A stretch of DNA of 41,789 bases. It comes from Spongospora subterranea (lineage: Eukaryota > Endomyxa > Phytomyxea > Plasmodiophorida > Plasmodiophoridae). Location: positions 3,929 through 45,717 of the forward strand of contig OUQQ01000110.1 in NCBI GenBank assembly GCA_900404475.1, in the 5' to 3' direction. Positions 30,918-40,036 of the stretch are shown piece after piece (positions within the stretch are counted from its first letter, which is position 1; each line of letters opens with the position of its first letter). A program made the position numbers and the translations under genes. The notes below the pieces were generated by a model. The model saw only the letters and a list, made by a program, of their open reading frames with translations. It was not told where the DNA came from and did not search any database.

Positions 30918-31119
30918 CAACTCCTAACAGATTGACTGTTAAGGTCCACAGAAGCTCAATGCTTGTTGATGTCTTAAAGCACCCGGCGCGCACAGCTGAG
31001 GAGGCAACGCTAACTGCCGCACGGTTTCTGGCCCATTCGGGTATTGAGATAACCAAGCTCGAAGACATCATCAAGCATTGAGTTTCTGTGGACCTTAACA
31101 GTCAATCTGTTAGGAGTTG
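30918..31119. repeat. Inverted-repeat element, 54-bp arms
   Basis: 30918-30971 (CAACTCCTAACAGATTGACT...) is matched in reverse complement by 31066-31119 with two mismatches; the spacer is 94 bp. The right arm supplies the stop codon of the adjacent broken secreted-protein gene, so insertion of this element may have truncated that gene. Confidence 0.82.
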
Positions 31120-32044
31120 GCGACCTTGGCGTCGACCGCCGCATTGGACCTATCCTGGTTCACGGCCAAGGCGTTGTCGTAGGCGTCGTGCTGGAAAGCG
31201 GTTCGATCTCGATGCGATAATCCGCCCCGATCCCATTCGACATGATCGACGTGGACGGCCGACGACCCCACGAGGTGTTCCCCGAACCCTATCGCCACCG
31301 ATCCCCGTCTGGCCTTCCCTTGCGTCATCGGGTCGTGGCCTTTGTCGACCTGATTCGTGGTCAGGCCGGCTTCGGTCAACTGTGATTGGAGGATCGCGCC
31401 CGTATCTCGCTGACTCGATCCCCGTCCCGACCCAAACCCCACGCTGCAACCGCCCGTAGCGCCATTTTGGCCAATCTTCGCTGACGCACTCTGATTTCCA
31501 GGCATTCCTCGATCGAACGTGATCATCGATCGATCCGCCACCTTCCCGTAATCGGATTGGTGTCCGACGCGCTCCTGGTTGAACCGGGACGAGTCGACCG
31601 ATTGGTCGCCCTTCCATACGGGCCCCCGATCACGGCGCGCGACGATTCCCTCTCGGTGATGGCGCCCATTGCCTGGCCGGACGCGTGTCGAAAAACGTCG
31701 ACGTGATCTTGGGCGATCGTGTTCCGCTCCCGCGATTCCAGCGCGTAATCGGATTGGGTTCCAGACGACACTGACGACAGTCCAGCTTCGTCCAGCGCAT
31801 TGGACGCGATCGTCGCCGAGTTCTCCGGCGCCCCGATCGTGCCCAGATGGTTTTCTTGCCGACGAAGCGAACTGGAATCAGTTCGCCCCTCGTTGACGGC
31901 AGTTTCTGTCAGTCGCCCTCGCCTGAACCGATCCTGGAGCGCCTTCTCATCAGCGCCCGACGATAGCTGGGGCGAGATCATGGCGCTACTCACGGCCAGA
32001 GTGATCACCAACCCAACGACTGTGATGTGCTATCGCCCTCTCAT
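31110..32044 (-). pseudogene. Broken secreted-protein gene with internal repeats
   Basis: From an ATG at 32044 the frame reads MRGR, then an in-frame TAG (32030-32032), then HITVVGLVITLAVSSAM, a typical signal-peptide core. The stop therefore sits inside the signal sequence. Downstream the frame encodes a polar, Gly/Ser/Arg/Asp-rich protein to about 31530 and shifts to another frame between about 31540 and 31660, ending at 31110 in the neighbouring inverted repeat. Both parts share a repeat: TIASNALDEAGLSS and AILQSQLTEAGLTT, and both contain a QSDY block. The region is GC-richer than its surroundings. An alternative is an unrecognised intron covering the frame change, but the in-frame stop argues for decay or sequencing error. 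Confidence 0.5.
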
Positions 32045-34085
32045 CTTCGATAGGTGAATGAGTTTCACCGAATTCGGTCGACACCCGATTGGGCCTTGAT
32101 CGTGATATTGATAGACCCATATTGATATCTGCCGATCGCCATTAGAACAAGGGGATTATCCACCAATAGATACAGAAAACAGACCGTCGTCGATTATTTA
32201 TGGCCCACAATATTGGGGGCGCTCTGGGAACACCAGATGATGATTTGGTTTTGGAAGAAGGTTCTTGATTGACAAGGAACTGGTGTTGATCGTCGATAAA
32301 AGGAAGATGATCTCGCTGAAGAACACCATTTTTTTTGCTGATTATTAATATTACAGGCAAAAGGTGATCCAAATTCCATTTGGAATTGCGATCTCGGTAC
32401 CAGACGTCAGATTAACGATTGTGATCGTCGCCGTGATCGGGCACTGGTCAACTGTGTCGCCGTCCGAGTTGTGTTTGACCCCATCGCTATTGTATCAAAA
32501 AGCGATATGGTTTATTCGCCCCAGTTATATTGGTTGTGATGAATTCGACCAAAGCGACGGGTTTCAGACGTTGTCAGATGATCTGTAAATCGAACCGCAC
32601 CCGCCTTTTCGTCGTAGTTTTACTATAAAGAGCGAATCACCCCCTTGTTCATGATCAAAGGCAATGAGTGAGATTGATGACAAGTCGCTTTGGAGCAATT
32701 CGATCAGGGCGCCGCTCGCCAAAACAATCTTGAGTCAGGTAAAATATGAAGGACGAACACACGAAGGATATCAAATTTCAGATGGAAACTGCTGAAATCA
32801 AGAGCCAGTAGCCAGAATTACCCCCATTATCCAATGATACCTTCGTGTGTACAATGTTTCCTTCCGATATTAAAACCAATATTGTAAGTTGTATTCAGAG
32901 TTTTTTCCGATTCATACATTGCGTTGGTTTTCATGCTTATACCCCCTTTTTCGTCACAAGAAGCATCTGGAATTGTGAACCAATCACGACACCGATTACT
33001 TGTTAGAAATACGGAACAAACTACCGACTTTATAAGAAGATCGATGGCCATATTGTGGCGCTAAAACGTCCCGATCTCCTGACACGGGTCCAAACTAATA
33101 CGCCATAGGGGACTATGCATCTCGATCGCCGAAATGAGGTCAATTAGAGCGACGTCTGGAAAGACTTTAAGGTTGTAGCGCTTGAGTGTCGTTCCGTCAG
33201 CCGATCGAATAAACGGAAGGGGCTCTGACGTTATTAGGACCAAATTAGAGAGAGAGACAGAACAACGAGAACTTCGAACACGCAATGCTCAAGGTCGAAT
33301 AGCACTTGTAAGACACTGTTTTCAAACACTACAATAAATGTGGTTGATAAGAATCAGAGATTCGTGATCGCGTCATTTCCATTATCTATTAAGTCGGGCA
33401 AGTATCAGATTGTTGCTTGTCGAAATTCTTTTAGAATACTCCACCAGTCAAACATATCTGTGAACATCGGAAGGCCACACAGTTGAACAATATTGGACAA
33501 GCTAGACGTTGCCATTTTTTATTTTTGGTTGGCTAGTAAATGTTTCGATTTACTAGGTTGCCAGCGGATTTGTCCATCTTGGACCTTGCGGTGCAGAGTG
33601 CTCTCAGACACTTTAATCAGCAGCAGCAGAAGCGAGGCGTATGATTGTTCCTCTTCGCCGCCACCCCAGCAAATTAAAGCATATACTCACCAACCACACC
33701 AAAACGGCCACGTGTAGAGTTTTGCTTGTCCAATAGCCCTCCAATGATCAAAATGTTTGTTTACTGTAAACACATCGACGAGAAGTAACTTTACATCACC
33801 AAGATCAACCAGATCTAGTTTTTTTGTCCCGATGAGCCAGAACCACTCCGCTCGGTTTCAATCAAGCGATTCATTGAAAAAGAAACTTTTGTTTATTGCT
33901 GTGATCGCTCGATCATGGTTTGACCACATTCGGAACCAGAAGTTCAACGGCTTAATTGGAATTGGGTCCCTTGGTCGAGGAGAATACTGTTTGGCGGCGA
34001 GCACCTAAAACGGATATCAAAACCGGAAATCGGCTTGAATTTGAAAGGATATGAGGCTTTGCGATATCCGGTTGAGTGAGGATTG
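32045..34085. other. 2-kb stretch without a supported gene
   Basis: Several frames of 60-85 codons occur on both strands (for example 32364-32588 plus, 33061-33285 minus, 33757-34008 plus). None has a recognisable motif, a convincing start and a splice partner together. The minus frame at 33061-33285 (ending DVALIDLISAIEMHSPLWRI) is the most protein-like and could be a gene fragment. No repeats were seen. Confidence 0.4.
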
Positions 34086-34456
34086 TCAAACTTGTTCTTC
34101 GACAAGGCCATTTTCTCGAATCGCAGGAATGACCTTGTCGATTAAATGTTCCAAAATCACCTCGGTCGTTGCGACGAAATATGTGTGGAGCAATGCCATG
34201 TTGCTCAAGTGCAAATACGTTGACGGCAATATGTTATGGCGTTGCGCCAAGTGTAATCGAAGTGTTTGCTCATGTAGAACGGCGCCATCATCGCATGTAT
34301 TTTTGATCGGCACGAAACTGATTCGTCGCGAAGCTGTACCAGGCTAGAAGCGGCGTTTTCGTTGAGAATGAATGCAGACATGAGAGAGCGAGATCGATGT
34401 GAATGAACAGACGGTGATCGGACCCGCTGTGTCAAGAAAACTGCTGATGAAAACAT
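34086..34456 (-). CDS. Small protein with putative mitochondrial presequence (unrecognised)
   Basis: Two exons, 34424-34456 and 34086-34343, joined by an 80-nt phase-0 GT-AG intron give 96 residues. The N-terminus (MFSSAVFLTQRPGTASRRIS) is Arg/Ser/Thr-rich and lacks acidic residues, as expected of a mitochondrial targeting peptide. The mature part (LHEQTLRLHLAQRHNILPS, then HLSNMALLHTYFV and EVILEHLIDKVIPAI) looks helical. I do not recognise the family. A competing start in another frame (MSAFILNENAASS) exists within the intron. The gene is divergent from the small membrane protein, with only 84 bp between starts. Confidence 0.5.
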
Positions 34457-34540
34457 CACTCTCCAAGTGTTTTGACGGCGAAGCAGGGCTTCATTTTTAG
34501 GGTGAGATCAAGCGAGAAAAAAACAGTATCATCCGTTCCG

Positions 34541-34726
34541 ATGGCGGGGGTTTTCGACACCCTCTTGGTGACTACAACATTCGTTATTTTTGATCTTTCC
34601 CGTGGAAATCAAATCACGACGCCAACCATGGTCAATGTGCAGAGCTGCGTCCTGATCTGTGCATTTGTCGTTTATTTGTTCCTGATCAATCTTCGAGGAA
34701 AAATGTTTGCCCGCGAACCCTCTTAA
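34541..34726 (+). CDS. 61-residue two-helix membrane protein (unrecognised)
   Basis: From the ATG at 34541 (MAGVFDTLLVTTTFVIFDLS) the protein has two hydrophobic segments: FDTLLVTTTFVIF near the start and QSCVLICAFVVYLFLINL in the second half. A short basic tail follows (RGKMFAREPS). The size and hairpin layout suit a small ER or mitochondrial membrane subunit, but no family was recognised. The frame is open 23 codons upstream of this ATG without another Met. The stop is only 9 bp from the stop of the convergent gene. Confidence 0.5.
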   Translation: MAGVFDTLLVTTTFVIFDLSRGNQITTPTMVNVQSCVLICAFVVYLFLINLRGKMFAREPS

Positions 34727-34735
34727 CCATCCGAC

Positions 34736-35098
34736 TCATGCGGCTTGCGGGGGTTCAACAGGAAAACTAAACCGTCGGCGACCGCCGTTCCTCATGGTTA
34801 GCATATAGGCGCTGATCGCTGTCATCGATCCCAGATAGATAACCGCTCCCGCGACGACGGCGCGATCACGCGCCACCTCGTATCGGAACCGCTCCTTGGT
34901 GATTTGCGTCAATTCCTGATACAGTTCGCCTCGTTTATGCGGCAGCATTTCTGAGAACAGCCGCCGTTGTAGTCGAACCATCGAACTCATCATCGCCCAA
35001 CACAGGTGTAATTCGGAAGTGATCAATTCCGATGAATCCAATTTGTGCGACGACGGAAAAAAGACCTTCCGATCTTGATCGGCATTAGCAAACTGCAT
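34736..35098 (-). CDS. 120-residue protein with one C-terminal TM segment (unrecognised)
   Basis: The ATG at 35098 opens a 120-residue frame (MQFANADQDRKVFFPSS...). The middle is helical and basic: HLCWAMMSSMVRLQRRLFSEM, then ELYQELTQITKERFRYEVARD. A hydrophobic helix (AVVAGAVIYLGSMTAISAYML) and a short basic/Pro tail follow. A tail-anchored or inner-membrane protein is a reasonable inference. No family recognised. It is intronless and lies 26 bp downstream of the RPN10 stop in the same orientation. Confidence 0.6.
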   Translation of the reverse strand: MQFANADQDRKVFFPSSHKLDSSELITSELHLCWAMMSSMVRLQRRLFSEMLPHKRGELYQELTQITKERFRYEVARDRAVVAGAVIYLGSMTAISAYMLTMRNGGRRRFSFPVEPPQAA

Positions 35099-35124
35099 CA
35101 CATAATACAGAACGGGAAAAGCGT

Positions 35125-36350
35125 TTATTTTTTGTTTTCATCCTTCTTCTTTGGCTGGTTGTTTTGTGACTGTTTCTGTTCCTCGTCACGCATCGCGGCG
35201 TCGAACGAGCTGATAACGTCGGTGGCATTTAGGTTGGCCTTGTCTTCATCAGGCAGGCTGTCGATTACGCTTTGGATAAAGGCGGGATCGTGCAACGCCG
35301 AATCAATCTGGTCGTTGGTCACGGATGGGTTGGCGTCGGCGGATGGCTGCATTGACATGGCGATTGCTTGGGCAATCATGGATTCTTCGTCGTCAACGGC
35401 CATTGGAACAGGTTCCGCTGGCGCTGTCACGTTGGTGTCCGATGCGGCTTGTTGAGCAGCGTTGGCTGCATTTTCGGCAGCCGCCACCCGTTGTCGCTCC
35501 TCTTCCAATGACATTCGAATGGCCATTGCCAGTTCTGGGTCCATTCCAGCGGCATCCACCATATCTTGTGCACCCTAAAAAACGAAGATCGGCAACCGCA
35601 AAATTAATGTGTGAATCTCTTAGTTGATACCATTCCAGGTTGACCGCCTTCCGACATTATTGCAGATAATACCATGTCGGATAGGTTATGAGGGCCAGGA
35701 GGAACATTCACGAGGTGACTGGAATCGGACGAATTCACCGATGCCACGAACGCATCGAGAATCTCGCGGTTATCATTGGAGTTGTTCTCGAAGCCGAAAT
35801 TAATAACATCCACGTTGACATTATTTTTCTTCAGTTGCTTTCCCAATCGGACAAGGTCTTTTGCCTGGGCCTCAATCTGAAAACCGGATATGAAAAACGA
35901 TTCGAAACGACTGTAAGGAACAACTATATTGTAAATTTACCGGACTTCCAACAAACAGGATAATACGTTGCTGTTGGTGTTTGTTGGATCTGTTTTTTAG
36001 ACAGAGCTGAGCTGTCATTATTCCGGCAATGAAGTCGCTTTTGCCACCGACTTTGACGGACTGGACACTGCTCATGACTTTCCCCAAATCGCGACTTGGT
36101 GTCACCAAAATATCTATCCTGCTGCCGGCCATACACAATACGCCAACCGCATTCTCCTCGTTAGCTTGGGTCTTCATCGAGCATATATAGTTGACAGCTT
36201 CGGTTTGCGCCGCCATACGTGTTGGGGGGTAATCCCCATTGCGAACCCAATCGGAATTATCAACGCTAACGAACAGACACAGGTCATGGACGAGATTTCG
36301 GGCTCTTTCGAATGCGATACTGACCATACAATAACCGCTTCCAACACCAT
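35125..36350 (-). CDS. PSMD4: 26S proteasome regulatory subunit Rpn10 (ubiquitin receptor)
   Basis: Ubiquitin receptor of the 19S regulatory particle that captures polyubiquitylated substrates. Exons 36325-36350, 35941-36265, 35631-35876 and 35125-35574 (introns 59, 64 and 56 nt) close in frame to 348 residues. The first splice restores MVLEAVIVCVDNSDWVRNGD, the start of the VWA domain. Other VWA blocks are PTRMAAQTEAVNYICSMKT, RIILFVGSPV, KKNNVNVDVINFG and SHLVNVPPGPHNLSDMVL. Two ubiquitin-interacting motifs follow: DPELAMAIRMSLEEE (about 210-224) and ESMIAQAIAMSMQ (about 265-277). The C-terminus is Lys/Gln-rich (EEQKQSQNNQPKKKDENKK). The length is close to animal Rpn10 (377). All motifs are intact. 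Confidence 0.95.
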
Positions 36351-36651
36351 TTTCGACGATCACAAAACGACTTTGATAATAAACTGTTATGAACCGGTGC
36401 ACAAAGTATTAACTGACACAGAGAAGTGCGCTGATGGCAGTCGCGCAACTGTTGCAGATGCGACTGGATAAGCGACTGCGCATTTTATTTATGCGCACAT
36501 CGGCAGAGAGGGCACCCCGTTTCCAAGATTTCACTTTGGTTTTACAGAGACCAAATAGGCTGGCTTGAGGTCAAATAAATTGAAATATCGACATGAGCAG
36601 CGACATCACGCTTTGCAAAAAAAGAATGGTGTGATTATGCAGCATGTGCCT

Positions 36652-36837
36652 TTACCAAATATATTGCGAACCTGCTGGACGATACTGACCATTCACTAAA
36701 TCGTTGGCGTTGAACGTCAACGTGAGTGGTTTGTTTTTAGCATATGTACGTAAGAAGATTGGAAATTTAGCTATGATCTGAGGACCGACGAATAATCCAG
36801 GAAGCGTGACGTTGTTCGTCTTAATGAACGAAATCAT
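36652..36837 (-). CDS. Short unrecognised ORF (61 codons)
   Basis: Starts at an ATG (MISFIKTNNVTLPGLFVGPQ) and ends with a stop 61 codons on. No motif was recognised and no splice partner was found, so it may be a first exon or chance. It is divergent from the 53-codon ORF at 36979. Confidence 0.2.
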   Translation of the reverse strand: MISFIKTNNVTLPGLFVGPQIIAKFPIFLRTYAKNKPLTLTFNANDLVNGQYRPAGSQYIW

Positions 36838-36978
36838 TATGATATTACAATTTCGTTGTGGAAAATCTCAAACCAATTGTTTTCGAATCCTTTACCAGCA
36901 GCAACCGCCCTTCATCCCTTTTTCCAGGCTTTTGGTTATTAGGGAGTAAAATCTCGTGGCCACGAACTCAGCAAACAC

Positions 36979-37140
36979 ATGTTTCGTAACGATCTTTTGA
37001 GGCGATTATCAATGTCGACCCGATCTTACACCGGGACCGTGGATAACGACGATAAGGAGGTGCTGGCTAACCTCACCAGGTCCATTATCCCTGGCGATGT
37101 GTTTGACGCAGACACGTTTAATCCGCTTCGCGAATGTTGA
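36979..37140 (+). CDS. Short ORF with presequence-like N-terminus (53 codons)
   Basis: From the ATG at 36979 the product begins MFRNDLLRRLSMSTRSYTGT, an Arg/Ser-rich, acid-poor start typical of mitochondrial import signals apart from one Asp. It continues with an acidic helix (DNDDKEVLANLTRSI) and ends GDVFDADTFNPLREC. It could be a small mitochondrial protein or a first exon. Recognition is absent and the length is short, so I give it low weight. Confidence 0.3.
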   Translation: MFRNDLLRRLSMSTRSYTGTVDNDDKEVLANLTRSIIPGDVFDADTFNPLREC

Positions 37141-37261
37141 TTTGCATAATTACCAGCTGGTAACTAGCGGGTAGTAGTAATTTAATATTTTTTGCCTTTG
37201 CAATGCTCTGCCAACTGCTATTGCATCTGTTTTACATGTTGTCTGGACTGTCCTCTGCTTC

Positions 37262-37440
37262 GATGCGGTTTACTCTTCCACGACGAGGATTTCCGAAAGG
37301 GAAACTCCTCAACACGCACGCTTAAGTACAGCTGAATGGGGTTTGGATGACGATTTATCAATACCGTTATTCCCTGAGAGCACCGGCGATACAATGCCTG
37401 TGAACGTTTCTCGTCTCAATGGATTGATTTAGACTCGGAG
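37262..37440 (+). repeat. Duplicated segment, plus copy (coding-like)
   Basis: On the plus strand 37324-37432 reads LSTAEWGLDDDLSIPLFPES followed by TGDTMP. This matches LSTADGLLDDDSSIPLFLES plus TGDPMP read on the minus strand near 37930-38020. A separate piece, 37262-37292 (CTCTTCCACGACGAGGATT), recurs in direct orientation at 37683-37707. One part is inverted and another direct, so the locus was rearranged after duplication. No complete gene is visible here. Confidence 0.6.
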
Positions 37441-37809
37441 CAACGACGATCACCTGGATATTTTGGATATCTTTTCATCTACTCCTAGTTTGGAATCGAC
37501 ATTCCCGTTACCGATGGAATCAACGCTTGCATTTCCGGGTTGGGCTCGCACGCAGGTCGTCAGGTGTGAGGAACTGGGACATTCTTTAATTCGTCATGAT
37601 TAGAGATGTTTGATATCCTGGGTTTACCAGTAGAATGGGGTTCGTCTTTAAATTTGTTTTATGATGTTATCGAAATTTTATGCGGACTCTTCCACGTCGA
37701 GGATTCCTGACTCGATCAACGCATGAATCCGCCCTGCCTTTCTCGAAGCATCTCTTGCATGTTCGATGATGATCGCACGCGAGTTATTGACGCACGCGAT
37801 CCTGTTGTA

Positions 37810-38097
37810 CTATTCATTGAATGGGCCGCCTTTCTCCTTTCTTCCAGTATGTCGGTATCCAAAACAACTGCTACCATCGCCTGAGGCGGCTCTATCACTG
37901 TTGTTGTCAGCTGGGACAAAGATGAGAAACGATTCCAGAGGCATGGGATCGCCGGTGCTCTCAAGGAATAGCGGTATCGATGAATCGTCATCCAGAAGCC
38001 CATCAGCTGTACTCAAGCGTGGGATGTTGAGGAGTTCCCCTTGGTTGTTCGGACCGATATGCATCTCTGATGGCGAGTTGGATGAGAGATAATCCAT
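37810..38097 (-). CDS. Acidic/Ser-rich ORF, partner of the duplicated segment
   Basis: The ATG at 38097 opens 95 codons (MDYLSSNSPSEMHIGPNNQG...) including LSTADGLLDDDSSIPLFLES. The C-terminal end (YRHTGRKEKGGPFNE) is polar. The next minus-strand segment (about 37690-37730) can be read as RNPRRGRVRIKFR, a basic AT-hook-like tail, suggesting a second exon. The conserved duplicate of the LDDD-SIPLF block suggests that block was once coding. Family unknown; a regulator with an acidic activation-type region is speculation. Confidence 0.35.
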   Translation of the reverse strand: MDYLSSNSPSEMHIGPNNQGELLNIPRLSTADGLLDDDSSIPLFLESTGDPMPLESFLIFVPADNNSDRAASGDGSSCFGYRHTGRKEKGGPFNE

Positions 38098-38109
38098 CGA
38101 GCGGTCTGC

Positions 38110-39067
38110 ATGGCCGAATTAAAAATTTTCACTTGACATGAGGTAGAGCAGTTGTTCTGCCAAAAAAAGCCATAAAAAGCGATATTTTCCGACAAATGGG
38201 TGTAAATGGCCCTCGCCGTCCCATAAACTACGGTTTCTCAAATAACGTGCTGTATTTCGTTTTGATTGCTCAGCGATGCTAACGCACGATAGAATTCTCA
38301 AACATACCGATATCTGAATTGATAGGGAAAATTTGGTTGGAATATCTGTTCCATTAACCACCTTGAACTGGTTTGCATTCCAGACCGTCGCCTTGATCAA
38401 TATGGTCAAAATTATGACTCTTTTTTATCCTAATTTCCCTCAAAACATTACCAATCTCGTACTGCGTTGCCGTCCATCCGGCGTAGCCTACAGGGTTCGA
38501 ATACCCAGCAAAACTGGATTTTTCACCAAAACCTCAGTACTCCTCGACGCAAAAAAGGAAACAAGGCAATTGACTCGCCATGAATTTTGTTTTTTTTTAT
38601 TCACATTCCAACGCTCATCCGTAACGTTCCCGCAACACAAAAACAGGTGTATTTTGCTTCCTGCATTCTCCCTATCTTTTCTGCTCCCCACTCTCAGACT
38701 GTATCATTACTTCTTCCGCCGCCTCTTTTATACTGTAAAACCAGGTCGAGAGTGGCCATTCAGCACCGGAGTCCCACAAAACAAGTCCAGGTAACATTAC
38801 GCAGGACACTCTGAATCTGATGGGGGCGGTGACTCAAATACGTGCTCGTAACAGTTGGCGCGGCCTTTTCCCGTGGATTTCGAATACACATTACACACGG
38901 TACCGTGTCGCGGTACCGCACTGAAACAATTGCTTGTTTTCCCGATCATTCCGCTAACTGGGGATTGACGCCCTTTTAGGGTCGGCACCGATTAGGGAAT
39001 CTGTAAATCTTTATTCGCGGCCTTGACACGCTTTTGATCGGAAGAATTCGGACCGACCCATGTTCCC
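38110..39067. other. Intergenic with dispersed-repeat copy 2
   Basis: No convincing gene. A plus frame at 38333-38794 is long (about 150 codons) but overlaps the dispersed repeat and has low-complexity, Phe/Leu/Arg-rich content without motifs. The last 70 bp form the promoter side of the SANT-domain gene. Confidence 0.4.
38493..38568. repeat. Dispersed repeat copy 2 (possibly SINE-like)
   Basis: GGGTTCGAATACCCAGCAAA begins a 75-bp segment nearly matching 16295-16369, including ACTCCTC-ACGCAAA and GGAAACAAGGCA at the end. GGGTTCGAATACCC resembles a tRNA T-arm, but no full tRNA can be folded around it. Confidence 0.6.
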
Positions 39068-39928
39068 ATGTCGATGAGCGAGCGTCACGCTTATCAGAGG
39101 CTGCTTGGCGCATTAACAAGAAGACATGAGGTTGAAGCAGATTTTTGAGGTTTCAATTCCTGGAATCTGATTGGCCTTTATCATTTTGCAGATCATCGCC
39201 TCGTGCGAAAGGATCTTGCGGTTATGCGGCCATAATGAGGTGAAATATGACGGGGAAGATCGGTTCGGATTTGAAATGGGCAGCAATCTTCATTCAGATC
39301 ACGATATGGACTTGGCCATCTCCTTTGATATGGAACTAGACCCAGCAGTCGTCGCCGATTCGGATCAAGACCTTCACTATCTGAATAGCGACAATCCACC
39401 CTCGCAAACCGATCCTCAAATGCAGCGTTGGCAATGTTTGCAAGATTTGCAGACGATGAGGAGTGGTATGGCGCTACCCGAGACCTCACAGGTTCCCGAT
39501 GTATGCTGTCGTCCGTACATATCGGTTAGGTCCCGGGACGTCATTCGGAAAATTCTCCCGTCGACGGATGCGATCGCAGGCGATGTTATTCACGTCCCAT
39601 TCACTGCGCGCGAAATGACTTTACTCATGCGTTCGGCGGAACAGTGTTTTGGAGTTCCCGATCTTGTAAATCGTTGCGTTCAAGTTCGGGTTTGCACTTT
39701 TGATATAGTTTCCAGAAAAAATTGGCGTCACTGATGCCTGGCAGAACCGTTACGGATATTCGATTGGCATGGCTCGATCACCTTCTTGGACTTGAAAGCG
39801 ATCACGACCAAATCGTGTTGTATCAGCAGCCTGTTCGACCGCCACCCACGTGCCATGTTCATGCTGCAGATGCTCTATCCATGCGTCCGAAACCCGTCGT
39901 CAGGGAAACATCGCAGGTTCAAAACTAG
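39068..39928 (+). CDS. Putative Myb/SANT-like domain protein
   Basis: Exons 39068-39130, 39192-39677 and 39716-39928 (introns 61 and 38 nt) close to 253 residues beginning MSMSERHAYQRLLGALTRRH. An acidic middle (DLAISFDMELDPAVVADSDQD) is followed by a region resembling a SANT/Myb helix-turn-helix. VPFTAREMTLLMRSAEQCF, then DLVNRCKKLASLMPGRT and DIRLAWLDHLL match the spacing of W/F-T-x-x-E...LPGR-T-x-x-I-R-x-x-W. The conserved first Trp is Phe. The domain is split by the 38-nt intron, whose removal joins the helices and so supports the splice. A chromatin or transcription role is inferred. There is no signal peptide. Confidence 0.55.
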
Positions 39929-40036
39929 TCTCGGTTCTTGCCTCTATGGCTCAGTTGATACTGTTTATGCTGTAGGGTGGAGAATGTGTTCGTGACACGC
40001 ACTGGATCTATCGGTTAGGTTGGTTGCGACGTTAAA

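Noticed and set aside
28977..31119. A single composite transposon spanning the hAT remnant, hairpin and inverted repeats
   Set aside because: The hAT target duplication closes at 29730, and the later inverted repeats have unrelated arms, so they are independent insertions.
31150..31617. Overlapping long frames on both strands at 31.1-31.9 kb as separate genes
   Set aside because: The region is GC-rich, which leaves several frames open by chance; only the frames following the signal-peptide core show repeated protein motifs.
38480..38520. Possible tRNA gene around GGGTTCGAATACCC
   Set aside because: Only a T-arm-like hairpin is present; no acceptor, D or anticodon stems can be paired around it, and the same sequence at 16.3 kb is weaker still.
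39925..40020. tRNA-like A-box words (TGGCTCAGTTGATA) downstream of the SANT-domain gene
   Set aside because: No matching B box or cloverleaf could be found at the right distance.
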